Shown piece by piece: positions 24,594 to 34,019 of a DNA stretch of 64,000 nucleotides. The notes under the pieces are model-generated. The model did not search any database. It was not told the origin of the DNA and saw nothing but the letters and a program-made list of their open reading frames with translations. Position numbers and translations under genes: made by a program. The stretch's first letter is position 1. Each line of letters starts with the position of its first letter. The DNA comes from an uncultured Bacilli bacterium (lineage in GTDB: Bacteria; Bacillota_I; Bacilli_A; ML615J-28; CAG-313): NCBI GenBank assembly GCA_934140285.1, contig CAKPBI010000001.1, positions 124,001-188,000 on the forward strand. Reading direction: 5' to 3'.

Positions 24594-27416
24594 ATGAACA
24601 ATCAAATAATTATTAAAGGTGCTAGAGAAAACAACTTAAAAAACGTTAATTTAACAATACCAAGAAATAAATTAATTGTAATGACAGGAGTATCTGGGAG
24701 TGGTAAATCATCACTAGCTTTTGACACAATTTACGCTGAAGGACAAAGACGATATGTTGAAAGTCTATCGGCATATGCAAGACAATTCTTGGATAATGTA
24801 GATAAACCTGATGTTGATGTAATAGAAGGATTATCACCAGCTATTTCCATAGATCAAAAAACAACTAGCCGAAATCCTCGTTCTACAGTTGGAACAGTAA
24901 CAGAAATCTATGATTATCTTAGATTACTATATGCAAGAATTGGCCGCCCTCACTGTCCTATCCACCATCATGAAATTAGTAGTCAAACAATTGAACAAAT
25001 GTGCAATAAAGTTTTTGAATATCCTCAAGAATCAAGAGTAGTAATTCTTTCTCCAATTGCTGAAGAAAGAAAAGGAACATTTGAAAAAACAATTGAAATA
25101 TTAAGAAAAGATGGATACTCTAAAGCAATCATTGATGGAGAAATGATGGATTTAGATGAAGAGATTAGCCTTGAGAAAAATGTAAAACACAACATTTTAG
25201 TTGTTATTGATAGAATTAAAATTAGACCAGAAATTAGATCTAGACTATATGAATCATTAGAAACTGCCTCAAAACTTGGTGAAGGTAAAATATATGTTGA
25301 AATTGATGGAGAAAGAATAATGTTTAGTGAGCATTATAGTTGCCCAGATTGTGGGTTTACCATTGGAAAACTTGAACCCGCAATGTTTTCATTCAACTCA
25401 CCGCTTGGAGCATGTCCAAATTGTAAAGGACTAGGCTTTACAAATGAACTAGATATTGATCGTTTAATTGTAAATTCTGAAGCATCAATTGCTGATGGTG
25501 CTATAAGATATTTAAAAAACATTGTTTTTACTGATAATATTGAATGGCAAATGTATAAAGCTTTATTTGAAAAATATAAAATAGATGTTTTTAAACCATA
25601 TAAAGATCTAACTGATGAACAAAAAGAAATAATATTATATGGTTCAAAAGAACCAATACTATACGAAATACATTCTACTGGTGGTATTTCTATGAAAAAG
25701 AATAAACCAATAGAAGGATTAGCTTCACTTATTAAAAGAAGATATGAAGAAACTGAATCAAATATGCAACGTGAATATTATGGTTCATATATGAAAGAGA
25801 TTACTTGTCCAGTTTGTAATGGAAAAAGATTATCTCAAACAGTATTATCAGTACTAATTAAGGGTAAAAACATATATGATTTTACAGAAATGTCTATTCT
25901 AGAAGCTTTAGATTTTATAGATAATTTAAATTTAACAGAAAAAGAAAAACAAATTAGTCAACTTGTAATCAAAGAAATTAAAAATAGATTACAATTTTTG
26001 AAAAATGTTGGATTAGAGTATTTAACCTTATCACGTAAAGCAGGAACCTTATCAGGTGGTGAAGCTCAAAGAATTAGACTTGCTACTCAAATTGGTTCTC
26101 ATTTAACAGGTGTATTATATGTATTAGATGAGCCATCAATTGGCCTTCATCAAAGTGATAATCATAAACTAATAAATTCACTTAAAGAAATGAGAGATTT
26201 AGATAATACTTTAATAGTGGTAGAACATGATGAAGAAATAATGCATGAGTGTGACTATATAGTTGATATAGGCCCTTATGCAGGAGTTCATGGTGGTGAA
26301 GTAGTTGCTCAAGGAACAATTGATGAAATAATGGCAAATCCACGATCAATTACAGGAGACTACTTATCAGGAAGAAGAAAAATAGAAATTCCAACAACAA
26401 GAATTACTGAGGATTTAGGGAAAATTGTTATAAAGAATGCTCATCATAATAACTTAAAAAATATAGATGTAGAGATTCCTTTACATAAACTTGTATTAGT
26501 AACCGGAGTATCTGGAAGTGGTAAATCATCATTAGTCAATGATATTTTATACAATACTCTTGCAAAAACAATTAATCATTCCAATGTTGTACCTGGAGAA
26601 TCAGATGGTATTGAGGGAATAAATCAAATTGAACGTGTAATTCAAATTGACCAATCACCAATTGGAAGAACTCCAAGATCAAATCCAGCTACATATACAG
26701 GTGTTTTTGATGCGATAAGAGATCTTTTCGCAACAACCCTAGAAGCAAAAAAACGTGGATACACAAAAAGTCGTTTTTCCTTTAATGTAAAAGGAGGAAG
26801 ATGTGAAACATGTCAAGGTGATGGGGTAATTAGAATAGCAATGCACTTTTTGCCAGATGTTTATGTTGAATGTGAAGCCTGTCATGGAAAAAGATATAAT
26901 TATGAAACGTTAGAAGTAAAATATAAAGATAAATCTATATCTGATGTATTAGATATGACTGTTGAAGAAGCTTGCTCATTTTTTGAAAACATCCCTCAAA
27001 TCTATGCGAAAATGAAAACACTTAATGATGTAGGTCTTGGGTACATAAAACTAGGTCAAAGTGCAACAACTCTATCAGGTGGTGAAGCACAAAGAGTAAA
27101 ACTAGCAAGTGAACTACATAAAAAGGTTACTGAAAATACAATGTTCATATTTGATGAACCAACAACAGGTCTTCATACATATGATGTAGATAAGTTAATG
27201 AAAATGATTCAAAAAATTGTAAAGCTTGGAGCATCAGTTGTAATAATTGAACATAACCTAGATGTCATAAAACTTGCGGATTATATAATTGATTTAGGTC
27301 CTAGTGGCGGAAATAAAGGTGGTCATATAATCGCAACAGGAACTCCTGAAGAAATTGTAAAATGTGAAGATTCATTAACAGGCCAATACTTAAAAAAAGT
27401 ATTAGAAAGGAAATAA
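24594..27416 (+). CDS. uvrA: Excinuclease ABC subunit A
   Basis: A 940-residue damage-recognition ATPase of nucleotide excision repair. It has two ABC modules: Walker A GVSGSGKSSLAF (about 31) and GVSGSGKSSLVN (about 639), signatures LSGGEAQRIRLA (about 485) and LSGGEAQRVKLA (about 826), with Walker B VLDEPSIGLH and IFDEPTTGLH. Zinc-binding Cys pairs are CPDC/CPNC, CPVC and CETC/CEAC. Full length and unbroken. uvrB and uvrC are not in the window. pyk follows after 5 bases. Confidence 0.98.
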   Translation: MNNQIIIKGARENNLKNVNLTIPRNKLIVMTGVSGSGKSSLAFDTIYAEGQRRYVESLSAYARQFLDNVDKPDVDVIEGLSPAISIDQKTTSRNPRSTVGTVTEIYDYLRLLYARIGRPHCPIHHHEISSQTIEQMCNKVFEYPQESRVVILSPIAEERKGTFEKTIEILRKDGYSKAIIDGEMMDLDEEISLEKNVKHNILVVIDRIKIRPEIRSRLYESLETASKLGEGKIYVEIDGERIMFSEHYSCPDCGFTIGKLEPAMFSFNSPLGACPNCKGLGFTNELDIDRLIVNSEASIADGAIRYLKNIVFTDNIEWQMYKALFEKYKIDVFKPYKDLTDEQKEIILYGSKEPILYEIHSTGGISMKKNKPIEGLASLIKRRYEETESNMQREYYGSYMKEITCPVCNGKRLSQTVLSVLIKGKNIYDFTEMSILEALDFIDNLNLTEKEKQISQLVIKEIKNRLQFLKNVGLEYLTLSRKAGTLSGGEAQRIRLATQIGSHLTGVLYVLDEPSIGLHQSDNHKLINSLKEMRDLDNTLIVVEHDEEIMHECDYIVDIGPYAGVHGGEVVAQGTIDEIMANPRSITGDYLSGRRKIEIPTTRITEDLGKIVIKNAHHNNLKNIDVEIPLHKLVLVTGVSGSGKSSLVNDILYNTLAKTINHSNVVPGESDGIEGINQIERVIQIDQSPIGRTPRSNPATYTGVFDAIRDLFATTLEAKKRGYTKSRFSFNVKGGRCETCQGDGVIRIAMHFLPDVYVECEACHGKRYNYETLEVKYKDKSISDVLDMTVEEACSFFENIPQIYAKMKTLNDVGLGYIKLGQSATTLSGGEAQRVKLASELHKKVTENTMFIFDEPTTGLHTYDVDKLMKMIQKIVKLGASVVIIEHNLDVIKLADYIIDLGPSGGNKGGHIIATGTPEEIVKCEDSLTGQYLKKVLERK

Positions 27417-27421
27417 TATAA

Positions 27422-28852
27422 ATGATAACAAGAAAAACAAAGATAATATGTACAATTGGTCCTGCTGTTGAAAGTGAAAAAATGTTAATTAAAATGTTTA
27501 ACGCAGGAATGAATGTCGCAAGATTAAACTTCTCCCATGCAACATATGAAGAATCAGTAAAAAGAATTGCTAGAATCAAAACAGCTAGTGCTAAAACCAA
27601 TAAACATATAGGTATTATGCTTGATACCAAGGGACCTGAAATTAGAGTGGGAACATTTGAAAATGGTGAATGCTACTTTGAAACAGGTGATGTAGTAAAA
27701 ATGGTTTCTGAAGAAGTAGTTGGAAATAAAGAAAGATTCTATGTAAATTGTCCAGAATTTTTCAATGATATAGATGTTAATAATGAAATCTTGATTGATG
27801 ATGGTAAAATTTCCCTTACAGTAATTGGAAAAAATGAAAACGAAGTAATATGTCGTTTTAATAATGCAGGAGCGATTAAAAATAAAAAAGGAATTAATGT
27901 TCCTGGAGTAACATTAACTATGCCTTTTGTTTCTGAAAAAGACTATGAGGACATAAAATTTGGCTGTAACCAAGGTGTTGATTTAATAGCCCTTTCTTTT
28001 GTAAGAAGAAAAGAAGATGTTGAAGAAGTAAGAAACATTTTAAAGAATTTTGGAAAGCAAAATATTGAAATAATTTCTAAAATTGAAAATCAAGAAGGTC
28101 TAAACAATATAGAATCAATTATTGAAGCATCTGATGGAATTATGGTTGCCCGTGGAGATCTTGGAGTAGAAGTAGCTCCTGAGCTTGTTCCTCTTTACCA
28201 AAAGAAAATTATTGCCCTTGCTAATGCTGCCGGCAAACCCGTTATTACAGCTACTCATATGATGGAATCAATGATTAATAATCCACGTCCAACAAGAGCC
28301 GAAGCAAGTGATGTTGCTAATGCCATTCTAGATGGCTGTGATGCTATAATGTTGAGTGGTGAGTCTGCAATTGGTAAATATCCAGTTGAAACTGTCCAAT
28401 ATATGAATAAAATTGCCCTTGCAACTGAAGCTACAATTAACTATGAAGATCATCTAAGAACAAATCAAAAATACAATACGTTTTCTAAATCAGAAGCAAT
28501 AGGTGCATGTGTTTCTGAGTGCTGTTTGACTCTTGAAAAAGTTCAAGCAATATTTGCATTTACAGAAACTGGAGGAACCGCAAAACGTATCTGCAAATTT
28601 AGACCATCAGTTCCAATTATTGCTTGTACAGATTCAGCAGAAACCTGTCGTAGATTAAGTTATTACTTTGGTATTACCCCAGTAATTACTAACTATGTTA
28701 ATGACATAAGTATGTGTGATGATATAGCAAATGAAGTAGCTAATAGTTTAGGAATTGAAGATAACACTAACATTATTGTTGTTGGTGGCTTTGGTCAAAA
28801 ACATGGTGTTACTAATACAATTAGAATTATTGAAGTAGATAATTCAAAATAA
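27422..28852 (+). CDS. pyk: Pyruvate kinase
   Basis: A 476-residue glycolytic enzyme converting PEP and ADP to pyruvate and ATP. It has RKTKIICTIGPA at the N-terminus, NFSHATYEE, LDTKGPEIRVG, the catalytic Lys in ISKIENQEG, and the signature IMVARGDLGVEVAPE plus THMMESMINNPRPTRAEASDVANAI. The allosteric C domain is present. The extra PEP-utiliser-like domain found at the C-terminus of Bacillus Pyk is absent. It shares the uvrA transcript and ends at a terminator. Confidence 0.97.
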   Translation: MITRKTKIICTIGPAVESEKMLIKMFNAGMNVARLNFSHATYEESVKRIARIKTASAKTNKHIGIMLDTKGPEIRVGTFENGECYFETGDVVKMVSEEVVGNKERFYVNCPEFFNDIDVNNEILIDDGKISLTVIGKNENEVICRFNNAGAIKNKKGINVPGVTLTMPFVSEKDYEDIKFGCNQGVDLIALSFVRRKEDVEEVRNILKNFGKQNIEIISKIENQEGLNNIESIIEASDGIMVARGDLGVEVAPELVPLYQKKIIALANAAGKPVITATHMMESMINNPRPTRAEASDVANAILDGCDAIMLSGESAIGKYPVETVQYMNKIALATEATINYEDHLRTNQKYNTFSKSEAIGACVSECCLTLEKVQAIFAFTETGGTAKRICKFRPSVPIIACTDSAETCRRLSYYFGITPVITNYVNDISMCDDIANEVANSLGIEDNTNIIVVGGFGQKHGVTNTIRIIEVDNSK

Positions 28853-28853
28853 A

Positions 28854-28877
28854 GAATCAGAAATCTGATTCTTTTTT
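28854..28877 (+). terminator. Terminator after pyk
   Basis: Perfect stem GAATCAGA/TCTGATTC with a 2-base centre and six T. Confidence 0.9.
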
Positions 28878-28895
28878 AAATGTAATAATATTTAT

Positions 28896-28924
28896 TTGAA
28901 AAAATGAAATTAAAATGTTATAAT
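28896..28924 (+). promoter_or_regulatory. Promoter of the ABC exporter operon
   Basis: TTGAAA (28896-28901), 17-base spacer, TATAAT (28919-28924), with extended -10 TG at 28916-28917. Confidence 0.85.
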
Positions 28925-28953
28925 TATATATATTTATACAAGGGGAAATAAAA

Positions 28954-30681
28954 ATGACGAAATTACTTAAATATTTTAAATCTTATTTAAAAGAAACAAT
29001 TCTTGCTCCGCTATTTAAATTATTTGAAGCCATTTTAGAGTTATTTATACCTTTAATAGTAGCTGCCATTATAAATACAGGAATTAAAAATAGTGACAAA
29101 ACTTATATTGTGCTAATGGTATGTTTAATGGTTGGACTAGGGCTTTTAGGCTTAGGATTCTCTATTCTTGGTCAATATTTCTCAGCTAAATCTTCAGTAG
29201 GGTATTGCACAAAGGTTCGCCATGATTTGTTCGAAAAACTTCAAAATTTAACGTTTAGTCAAATTGATAGACTAGGAACATCCAGTATGATTACTAGAAT
29301 TACCTATGATGTAAATCAAGTACAAACAGGAATTAACTTAACACTGCGTTTATTACTTCGTTCACCATTTGTAGTTTTTGGTGCAACCATTATTGCGACA
29401 GTTCTTTTACCAAGTAGAGCATATATATTTTGGTTAATGCTTTTAGTTTTATCAATCATCGTTTTTGGAATAATGTTAATAAGCATTCCATTACATAAAA
29501 AAGTTCAAAATAACTTAGATATTGTTTTAAATAACACAAGAGAAAACCTAACTGGTGTAAGGGTAATTAGAGCTTTTGGTGTTGAAGAAAAAGAAATTAA
29601 TACATATACATCATCAACTAAAAATCTTCAAAAATCTCAAAATAAAGTAGGTAGAATATCTAACTTAATGAATCCCCTTACTTATATAATAGTAAATATT
29701 GCTATTATATTACTTGTTTATGTTGGAGCTTTTGATGTATTTGATGGCGTAATTCTTCAAGGTACGCTGATTGCTATTTATAATTACATGACCCAAATTC
29801 TTGTTGAATTAATTAAGTTAGCAAATTTAATTATTACAATTACTAAATCACTTGCTTCATCAAAAAGAATTCTTAACATCTTAAATATGGATTCAACCGA
29901 AATCCTAACTCAAGAAGAAAAGAAGGAAAATATTTCATATATTACATTTGATCATGTTGCATTAAAATACAGTCAAGCTTCAATGGAATCATTGACAGAT
30001 ATTGATTTTACGGTAGATAAAGGAGATGTAATTGGTATTATTGGTGGTACTGGAAGTGGTAAGACTTCCCTTGTAGGTTTATTAAATAGAAGTTATGATG
30101 TAAGCGAAGGCACTTTATATATAGATGGTTACAATATTAATAACTATACACCTTCGCTAATACGCGAAAAAATAGGTTATGTTCTTCAAAAAGCAGTAAT
30201 CTTTAAAGGAACAATTCGTGACAATATTAAATGGGGGAATTCAGATGCTACAGATGAAGAAATTATTGATGCCTTAGAAAAAGCCCAAGCATTAAATGTT
30301 GTAATGAAAAAACCAGGTGGCTTAGATGAAATGGTAGAACAAAATGGAAGAAACTTCTCTGGTGGAGAAAGACAACGCTTATCCATTGCGAGAGCTTTAG
30401 TTAAAAAACCGGAAATTTTAATATTAGATGATTCATCTAGTGCTTTAGATTTACTAACAGAAAAAGCTCTTAGAAAAAGCATCTTTAATTTAGATTATAA
30501 GCCAACTATCTTTATTGTATCTCAACGTACTTCATCTATTATGCATGCCACAAAGATTATTGTTCTTGATGATGGAAAAATTGTAGGTATTGGTACTCAT
30601 GATGAATTATTAAATAATTGTGAGGTATATCAAGAAATATATTATTCTCAATATAAAAAGGATGATAATGACTATGAATAA
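28954..30681 (+). CDS. ABC exporter half-transporter, degenerate-site subunit
   Basis: A 575-residue fusion of a six-helix exporter domain (about 1-300) and an ATPase domain (about 335-575), type IV exporter like BmrC/LmrC/TmrA. The Walker A GGTGSGKTS is near 363 and the signature is a canonical FSGGERQR near 467. Walker B reads LILDDSSSALD, with Asp where the catalytic Glu belongs. This is the known mark of the degenerate-site subunit in heterodimeric exporters. The partner gene follows with a 14-base overlap. Probably exports drugs, lipids or peptides; substrate not predictable. Confidence 0.9.
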   Translation: MTKLLKYFKSYLKETILAPLFKLFEAILELFIPLIVAAIINTGIKNSDKTYIVLMVCLMVGLGLLGLGFSILGQYFSAKSSVGYCTKVRHDLFEKLQNLTFSQIDRLGTSSMITRITYDVNQVQTGINLTLRLLLRSPFVVFGATIIATVLLPSRAYIFWLMLLVLSIIVFGIMLISIPLHKKVQNNLDIVLNNTRENLTGVRVIRAFGVEEKEINTYTSSTKNLQKSQNKVGRISNLMNPLTYIIVNIAIILLVYVGAFDVFDGVILQGTLIAIYNYMTQILVELIKLANLIITITKSLASSKRILNILNMDSTEILTQEEKKENISYITFDHVALKYSQASMESLTDIDFTVDKGDVIGIIGGTGSGKTSLVGLLNRSYDVSEGTLYIDGYNINNYTPSLIREKIGYVLQKAVIFKGTIRDNIKWGNSDATDEEIIDALEKAQALNVVMKKPGGLDEMVEQNGRNFSGGERQRLSIARALVKKPEILILDDSSSALDLLTEKALRKSIFNLDYKPTIFIVSQRTSSIMHATKIIVLDDGKIVGIGTHDELLNNCEVYQEIYYSQYKKDDNDYE

Positions 30682-32419
30682 AACAATGAATAAACTATTA
30701 CGATATTTGAAAAAAGATTTATTATTAATTATACTAACAATTTTATTATCATTTGTTGTAAGTATTTTAATGATATATATTCCAAAATTATTTGGAGACG
30801 CTATTGACTTAATTATTGAAAAAGATAATGTCAAGTTTGATAAATTAGAAATAATCTTACAAAAATCTTGTATAATAATATTTAGTATAGGAATTATTCA
30901 GTGGATTCAATTATTATTAAATAACACGATAGCTTATCGCATTACTAGAAGATTGAGACTAGATGCTTTCAAAACAATTCAAGAACTTCCACTTGCATAT
31001 CTAGATTCACATCCAACTGGAGGTACCATTAGTATTATTATAAATGATGTTGAAAACGTCGCTGATGGCCTTATTTTGGGCTTCACACAAGCATTTAGCG
31101 GCATAACAACAATAATTGGTACAATTTACTTTATGTTTAGACTAAATTGGATAATTGCATGTATTGTAATTATAATTACTCCACTTTCTCTATTTGTTGC
31201 TAAATTTATTGCTAGTAAATCTTATAAGTTCTTTAAAGATCAATCGGTGATAAAATCGGAACAAACCGCATTTATAGATGAAATGGTTGGTAATTTAAAG
31301 GTAGTAAAAACATACAATCATGAGTATGCTAACTTGCAACAATTTGATGAAATTAATAATAGACTTGAAAAATGTTCATTAAAAGCAATTTTCTTTTCAT
31401 CATTAACTAATCCTTGTACAAGATTTGTTAATTCAGTTGTTTATGCTGCAGTAGCTTTGACAGGTGCTCTATTTATTGTATATGGCGTAAAAGCTCCAGA
31501 AATCCTTTCAATTGGGGGGCTTACATGTCTTTTGACTTATGCAAATCAATACACTAAACCATTCAATGAAATAACATCTGTAATTACTGAATTACAAAAC
31601 GCTATGGCAAGTGCTTCAAGAATCTTCAATTTAATTGAAGAAACTAAAGAACTTCCACCACTAGAACTTGAGAATATAAATGAACAATTAAAAGGTAATT
31701 TTAATATTAATCATGTATACTTCTCATATACCAAAGAAAAACCATTAATTGAAGATTTCTCAATACAAGTAAAAAGTGGTCAAAAGATTGCAATAGTTGG
31801 ACCAACTGGATGCGGTAAAACAACAATGATAAATTTACTGATGAGATTTTATAAAGTTGATGATGGAATAATTACAATTGATAATATTCCAATTAATAAT
31901 TTTGATAAACATGAACTAAGAAGTAACTATGGAATGGTACTTCAAGATACTTGGATAAAAACAGGAACCGTAATTGAGAATGTAAAAATAGGAAATCCCA
32001 ACGCTACTAAAGAAGAAGTAATCGGGGCTTGTAAAAAAGCTCACTGCCATAATTTTATTCTAAAACTTGAAAAAGGTTATGATACAATCATTTCAGAAGA
32101 TACAAGCTTGTCAGTAGGTCAACGTCAACTACTATGTATTGCAAGAGTAATGTTAATGCTTCCACCAATTTTGATATTAGATGAAGCAACATCATCAATT
32201 GATACAAGAACAGAACATAAAATTCAACAAGCATTTAATACATTGATGGAAAATAAAACCTCATTTATTGTCGCTCATCGTTTGTCAACTATAAAAGGAG
32301 CAGACATTATAATTGTAATGAAAGATGGTAATGTATTAGAAACAGGAAATCACCAAGAATTATTAAATAAACGTGGCTTTTACTATCAATTATATAATTC
32401 ACAATTTAGTGAGAATTAG
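30668..32419 (+). CDS. ABC exporter half-transporter, catalytic-site subunit
   Basis: A 583-residue partner of the previous gene, with the same layout. Walker A GPTGCGKTT is near 378 and Walker B LILDEATSSID has the catalytic Glu. Its signature is degenerate (LSVGQRQ instead of LSGGQ). Since each ATP site uses Walker A/B of one subunit and the signature of the other, one site is fully canonical and one doubly degenerate, as expected for BmrCD/TmrAB-type pairs. The ATG at 30668 lies 7 bases after AAAAGG; an upstream frame extension to 30620 overlaps the first subunit and is rejected. Confidence 0.9.
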   Translation: MTMNKTMNKLLRYLKKDLLLIILTILLSFVVSILMIYIPKLFGDAIDLIIEKDNVKFDKLEIILQKSCIIIFSIGIIQWIQLLLNNTIAYRITRRLRLDAFKTIQELPLAYLDSHPTGGTISIIINDVENVADGLILGFTQAFSGITTIIGTIYFMFRLNWIIACIVIIITPLSLFVAKFIASKSYKFFKDQSVIKSEQTAFIDEMVGNLKVVKTYNHEYANLQQFDEINNRLEKCSLKAIFFSSLTNPCTRFVNSVVYAAVALTGALFIVYGVKAPEILSIGGLTCLLTYANQYTKPFNEITSVITELQNAMASASRIFNLIEETKELPPLELENINEQLKGNFNINHVYFSYTKEKPLIEDFSIQVKSGQKIAIVGPTGCGKTTMINLLMRFYKVDDGIITIDNIPINNFDKHELRSNYGMVLQDTWIKTGTVIENVKIGNPNATKEEVIGACKKAHCHNFILKLEKGYDTIISEDTSLSVGQRQLLCIARVMLMLPPILILDEATSSIDTRTEHKIQQAFNTLMENKTSFIVAHRLSTIKGADIIIVMKDGNVLETGNHQELLNKRGFYYQLYNSQFSEN

Positions 32420-32427
32420 AAAAAATG

Positions 32428-32461
32428 CTATATTTCTTTTTATAGAAATATAGTTTTTTTT
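32428..32461 (+). terminator. Terminator after the ABC exporter
   Basis: Perfect 10-base stem CTATATTTCT/AGAAATATAG with a 6-base loop and eight T. Confidence 0.9.
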
Positions 32462-32514
32462 GATTTGCATATAATAATAAATATAGTTAAGCATAGAGAC
32501 TTTTCGCATATAAA

Positions 32515-32543
32515 TTGAATAAATGGAGATTTTATGATATAAT
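32515..32543 (+). promoter_or_regulatory. Promoter overlapping the VanZ-like start
   Basis: TTGAAT (32515-32520), 17-base spacer, TATAAT (32538-32543). The only ATG of the VanZ-like frame (32542) is inside the -10 box, so this promoter cannot make a message containing that ATG. Confidence 0.65.
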
Positions 32544-33129
32544 GATAAAAACCAAAGGTATCTTAATTAAATTAATATACAATTTATTTTTTCTTTCAAT
32601 TTCATTTTTAATTGTTATTAATATTGAACAATTGAGAATCTATTCGCTCTTTTTAAAAACTATAATTGTTATTTTATTAACTATTATTTTAAGTTATACT
32701 CTAGCAGAATTATTTGAGATAAAACAAGTTAAAACAAACGTAGTATTAGTTGCTACAGCATATTGTTTATTTCTAATAATTATTTTAATGTGTAGAAAAC
32801 AAACTGAAGAAAAAATAATCTCTAATCCTGATTATATAAAGATTTGGTGGAAAATTATATTTACAAATAAAATTGTTTTTTTAAATCTTATAGGGAATCT
32901 ACTTCTATATTTTCCCTTTGGAATTATTTTAAAAAAGAAAGGTACTAATATAATTGTAAGTATATTACTAATGATTATTGTTATTGTAAGTATGGAGTTA
33001 TTACAATACATTACAAAAAGAGGAATATTTGATTATATTGATATTATACTAAATTTACTTGGTTCATTAATAGGATATATGTTAGTACATAAGGAGGATA
33101 AAATGTATGAAAAGAGTATTATTAAGTGA
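32542..33129 (+). CDS. VanZ-like membrane protein
   Basis: A protein of up to 195 residues with about five membrane helices and the VanZ family pattern: NLIGNLLLYFPFGIILKKKG, SMELLQYITKRGIFDYIDIILNLLGSLIGY. VanZ-family proteins occur in many Gram-positives; their biochemical role is unclear, one member raising teicoplanin resistance. The start is uncertain. The ATG at 32542 overlaps a strong -10 element, a TTG at 32515 overlaps its -35, and no Shine-Dalgarno fits either. A non-ATG start further in is possible. It overlaps hprK by 23 bases. Confidence 0.78.
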   Translation: MIKTKGILIKLIYNLFFLSISFLIVINIEQLRIYSLFLKTIIVILLTIILSYTLAELFEIKQVKTNVVLVATAYCLFLIIILMCRKQTEEKIISNPDYIKIWWKIIFTNKIVFLNLIGNLLLYFPFGIILKKKGTNIIVSILLMIIVIVSMELLQYITKRGIFDYIDIILNLLGSLIGYMLVHKEDKMYEKSIIK

Positions 33130-34018
33130 AGTAGTAAAAGAATTAAATCTTCAAGTTATTTGGGGAAATGAATTTCTAAAAAGAGAAGTAATTAAACCTA
33201 TGACATCAAGACCAAGCGTCGAAATTTATGCTGGTTATTATGATTACTTTGAAAAGGATAGAATTCAAGTAATTGGTTCTAAAGAATTAGCTATATTTGA
33301 TTTATTAAATGAAGAGGATAAAAAGAAACGCTTACGTGAAATGTTTAGTTATGATTCTCCAGCAGTAGTATTTACAAAAAATGCTGATGTACCAAAAGTT
33401 GTAATTGAAGTAGCTATTGAAAAAGGAATGCCAATTTTAAAAAGTGATTTAACTACATCTGCATTAATTGGTAATTTATATGCTTACTTATCAAATAGAC
33501 TTGCTAAGAGAGAAAAAGTAGATGGTGTAATGCTAGATGTTTATGGCGTTGGTGTTTTAATTAGAGGAGAAGATGGAATAGGTAAAAGTGAAACTGCACT
33601 TGAACTTGTAAAAAGAGGACATCTATTAGTTTCTGATGACGATACAAGATTATATCAACGTGAACCTGGTATGGTAATTGGTGAATCAAGTGATGTTCGT
33701 GCCAAACTTATAGATATTAAAGATATTGGTGTAATTGATATCGTAAATTTATTCGGAATTGGTTCATATAGACCATCAAAAAGATTAATGCTTGTGATTG
33801 ATTTAGTACGTAGTGAAAAAGAAATGAATAGTGAAAAAACAGTTAAATTCTTTGATACACAAGTTCCTCGTTTATCAATACTTGTTGAATCAGGAAGAAA
33901 TACGGCTTCATTAATTGAAACAGCAGCAATGAATCATCAATTGCATATGAATGGATTAAATGGAGATGTTGAATTAAACAAACGTCAAGCTAATGAGGTA
34001 ATTAGAAGAGGTAAGTAA
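33107..34018 (+). CDS. hprK: HPr kinase/phosphorylase
   Basis: A 303-residue bifunctional enzyme that phosphorylates HPr on Ser46 using ATP or PPi and reverses this with phosphate, making PPi. It drives carbon catabolite repression. The P-loop is GEDGIGKSETALELVKRGH (about 153-171) followed by LVSDDD, and the family signature near VRSEKEMNS and the C-terminal region are present. The ATG at 33107 follows AAGGAGG by 9 bases. It is the first of the hprK-lgt-ppaX set conserved in Bacillota. Confidence 0.95.
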   Translation: MKRVLLSEVVKELNLQVIWGNEFLKREVIKPMTSRPSVEIYAGYYDYFEKDRIQVIGSKELAIFDLLNEEDKKKRLREMFSYDSPAVVFTKNADVPKVVIEVAIEKGMPILKSDLTTSALIGNLYAYLSNRLAKREKVDGVMLDVYGVGVLIRGEDGIGKSETALELVKRGHLLVSDDDTRLYQREPGMVIGESSDVRAKLIDIKDIGVIDIVNLFGIGSYRPSKRLMLVIDLVRSEKEMNSEKTVKFFDTQVPRLSILVESGRNTASLIETAAMNHQLHMNGLNGDVELNKRQANEVIRRGK

Positions 34019-34019
34019 A

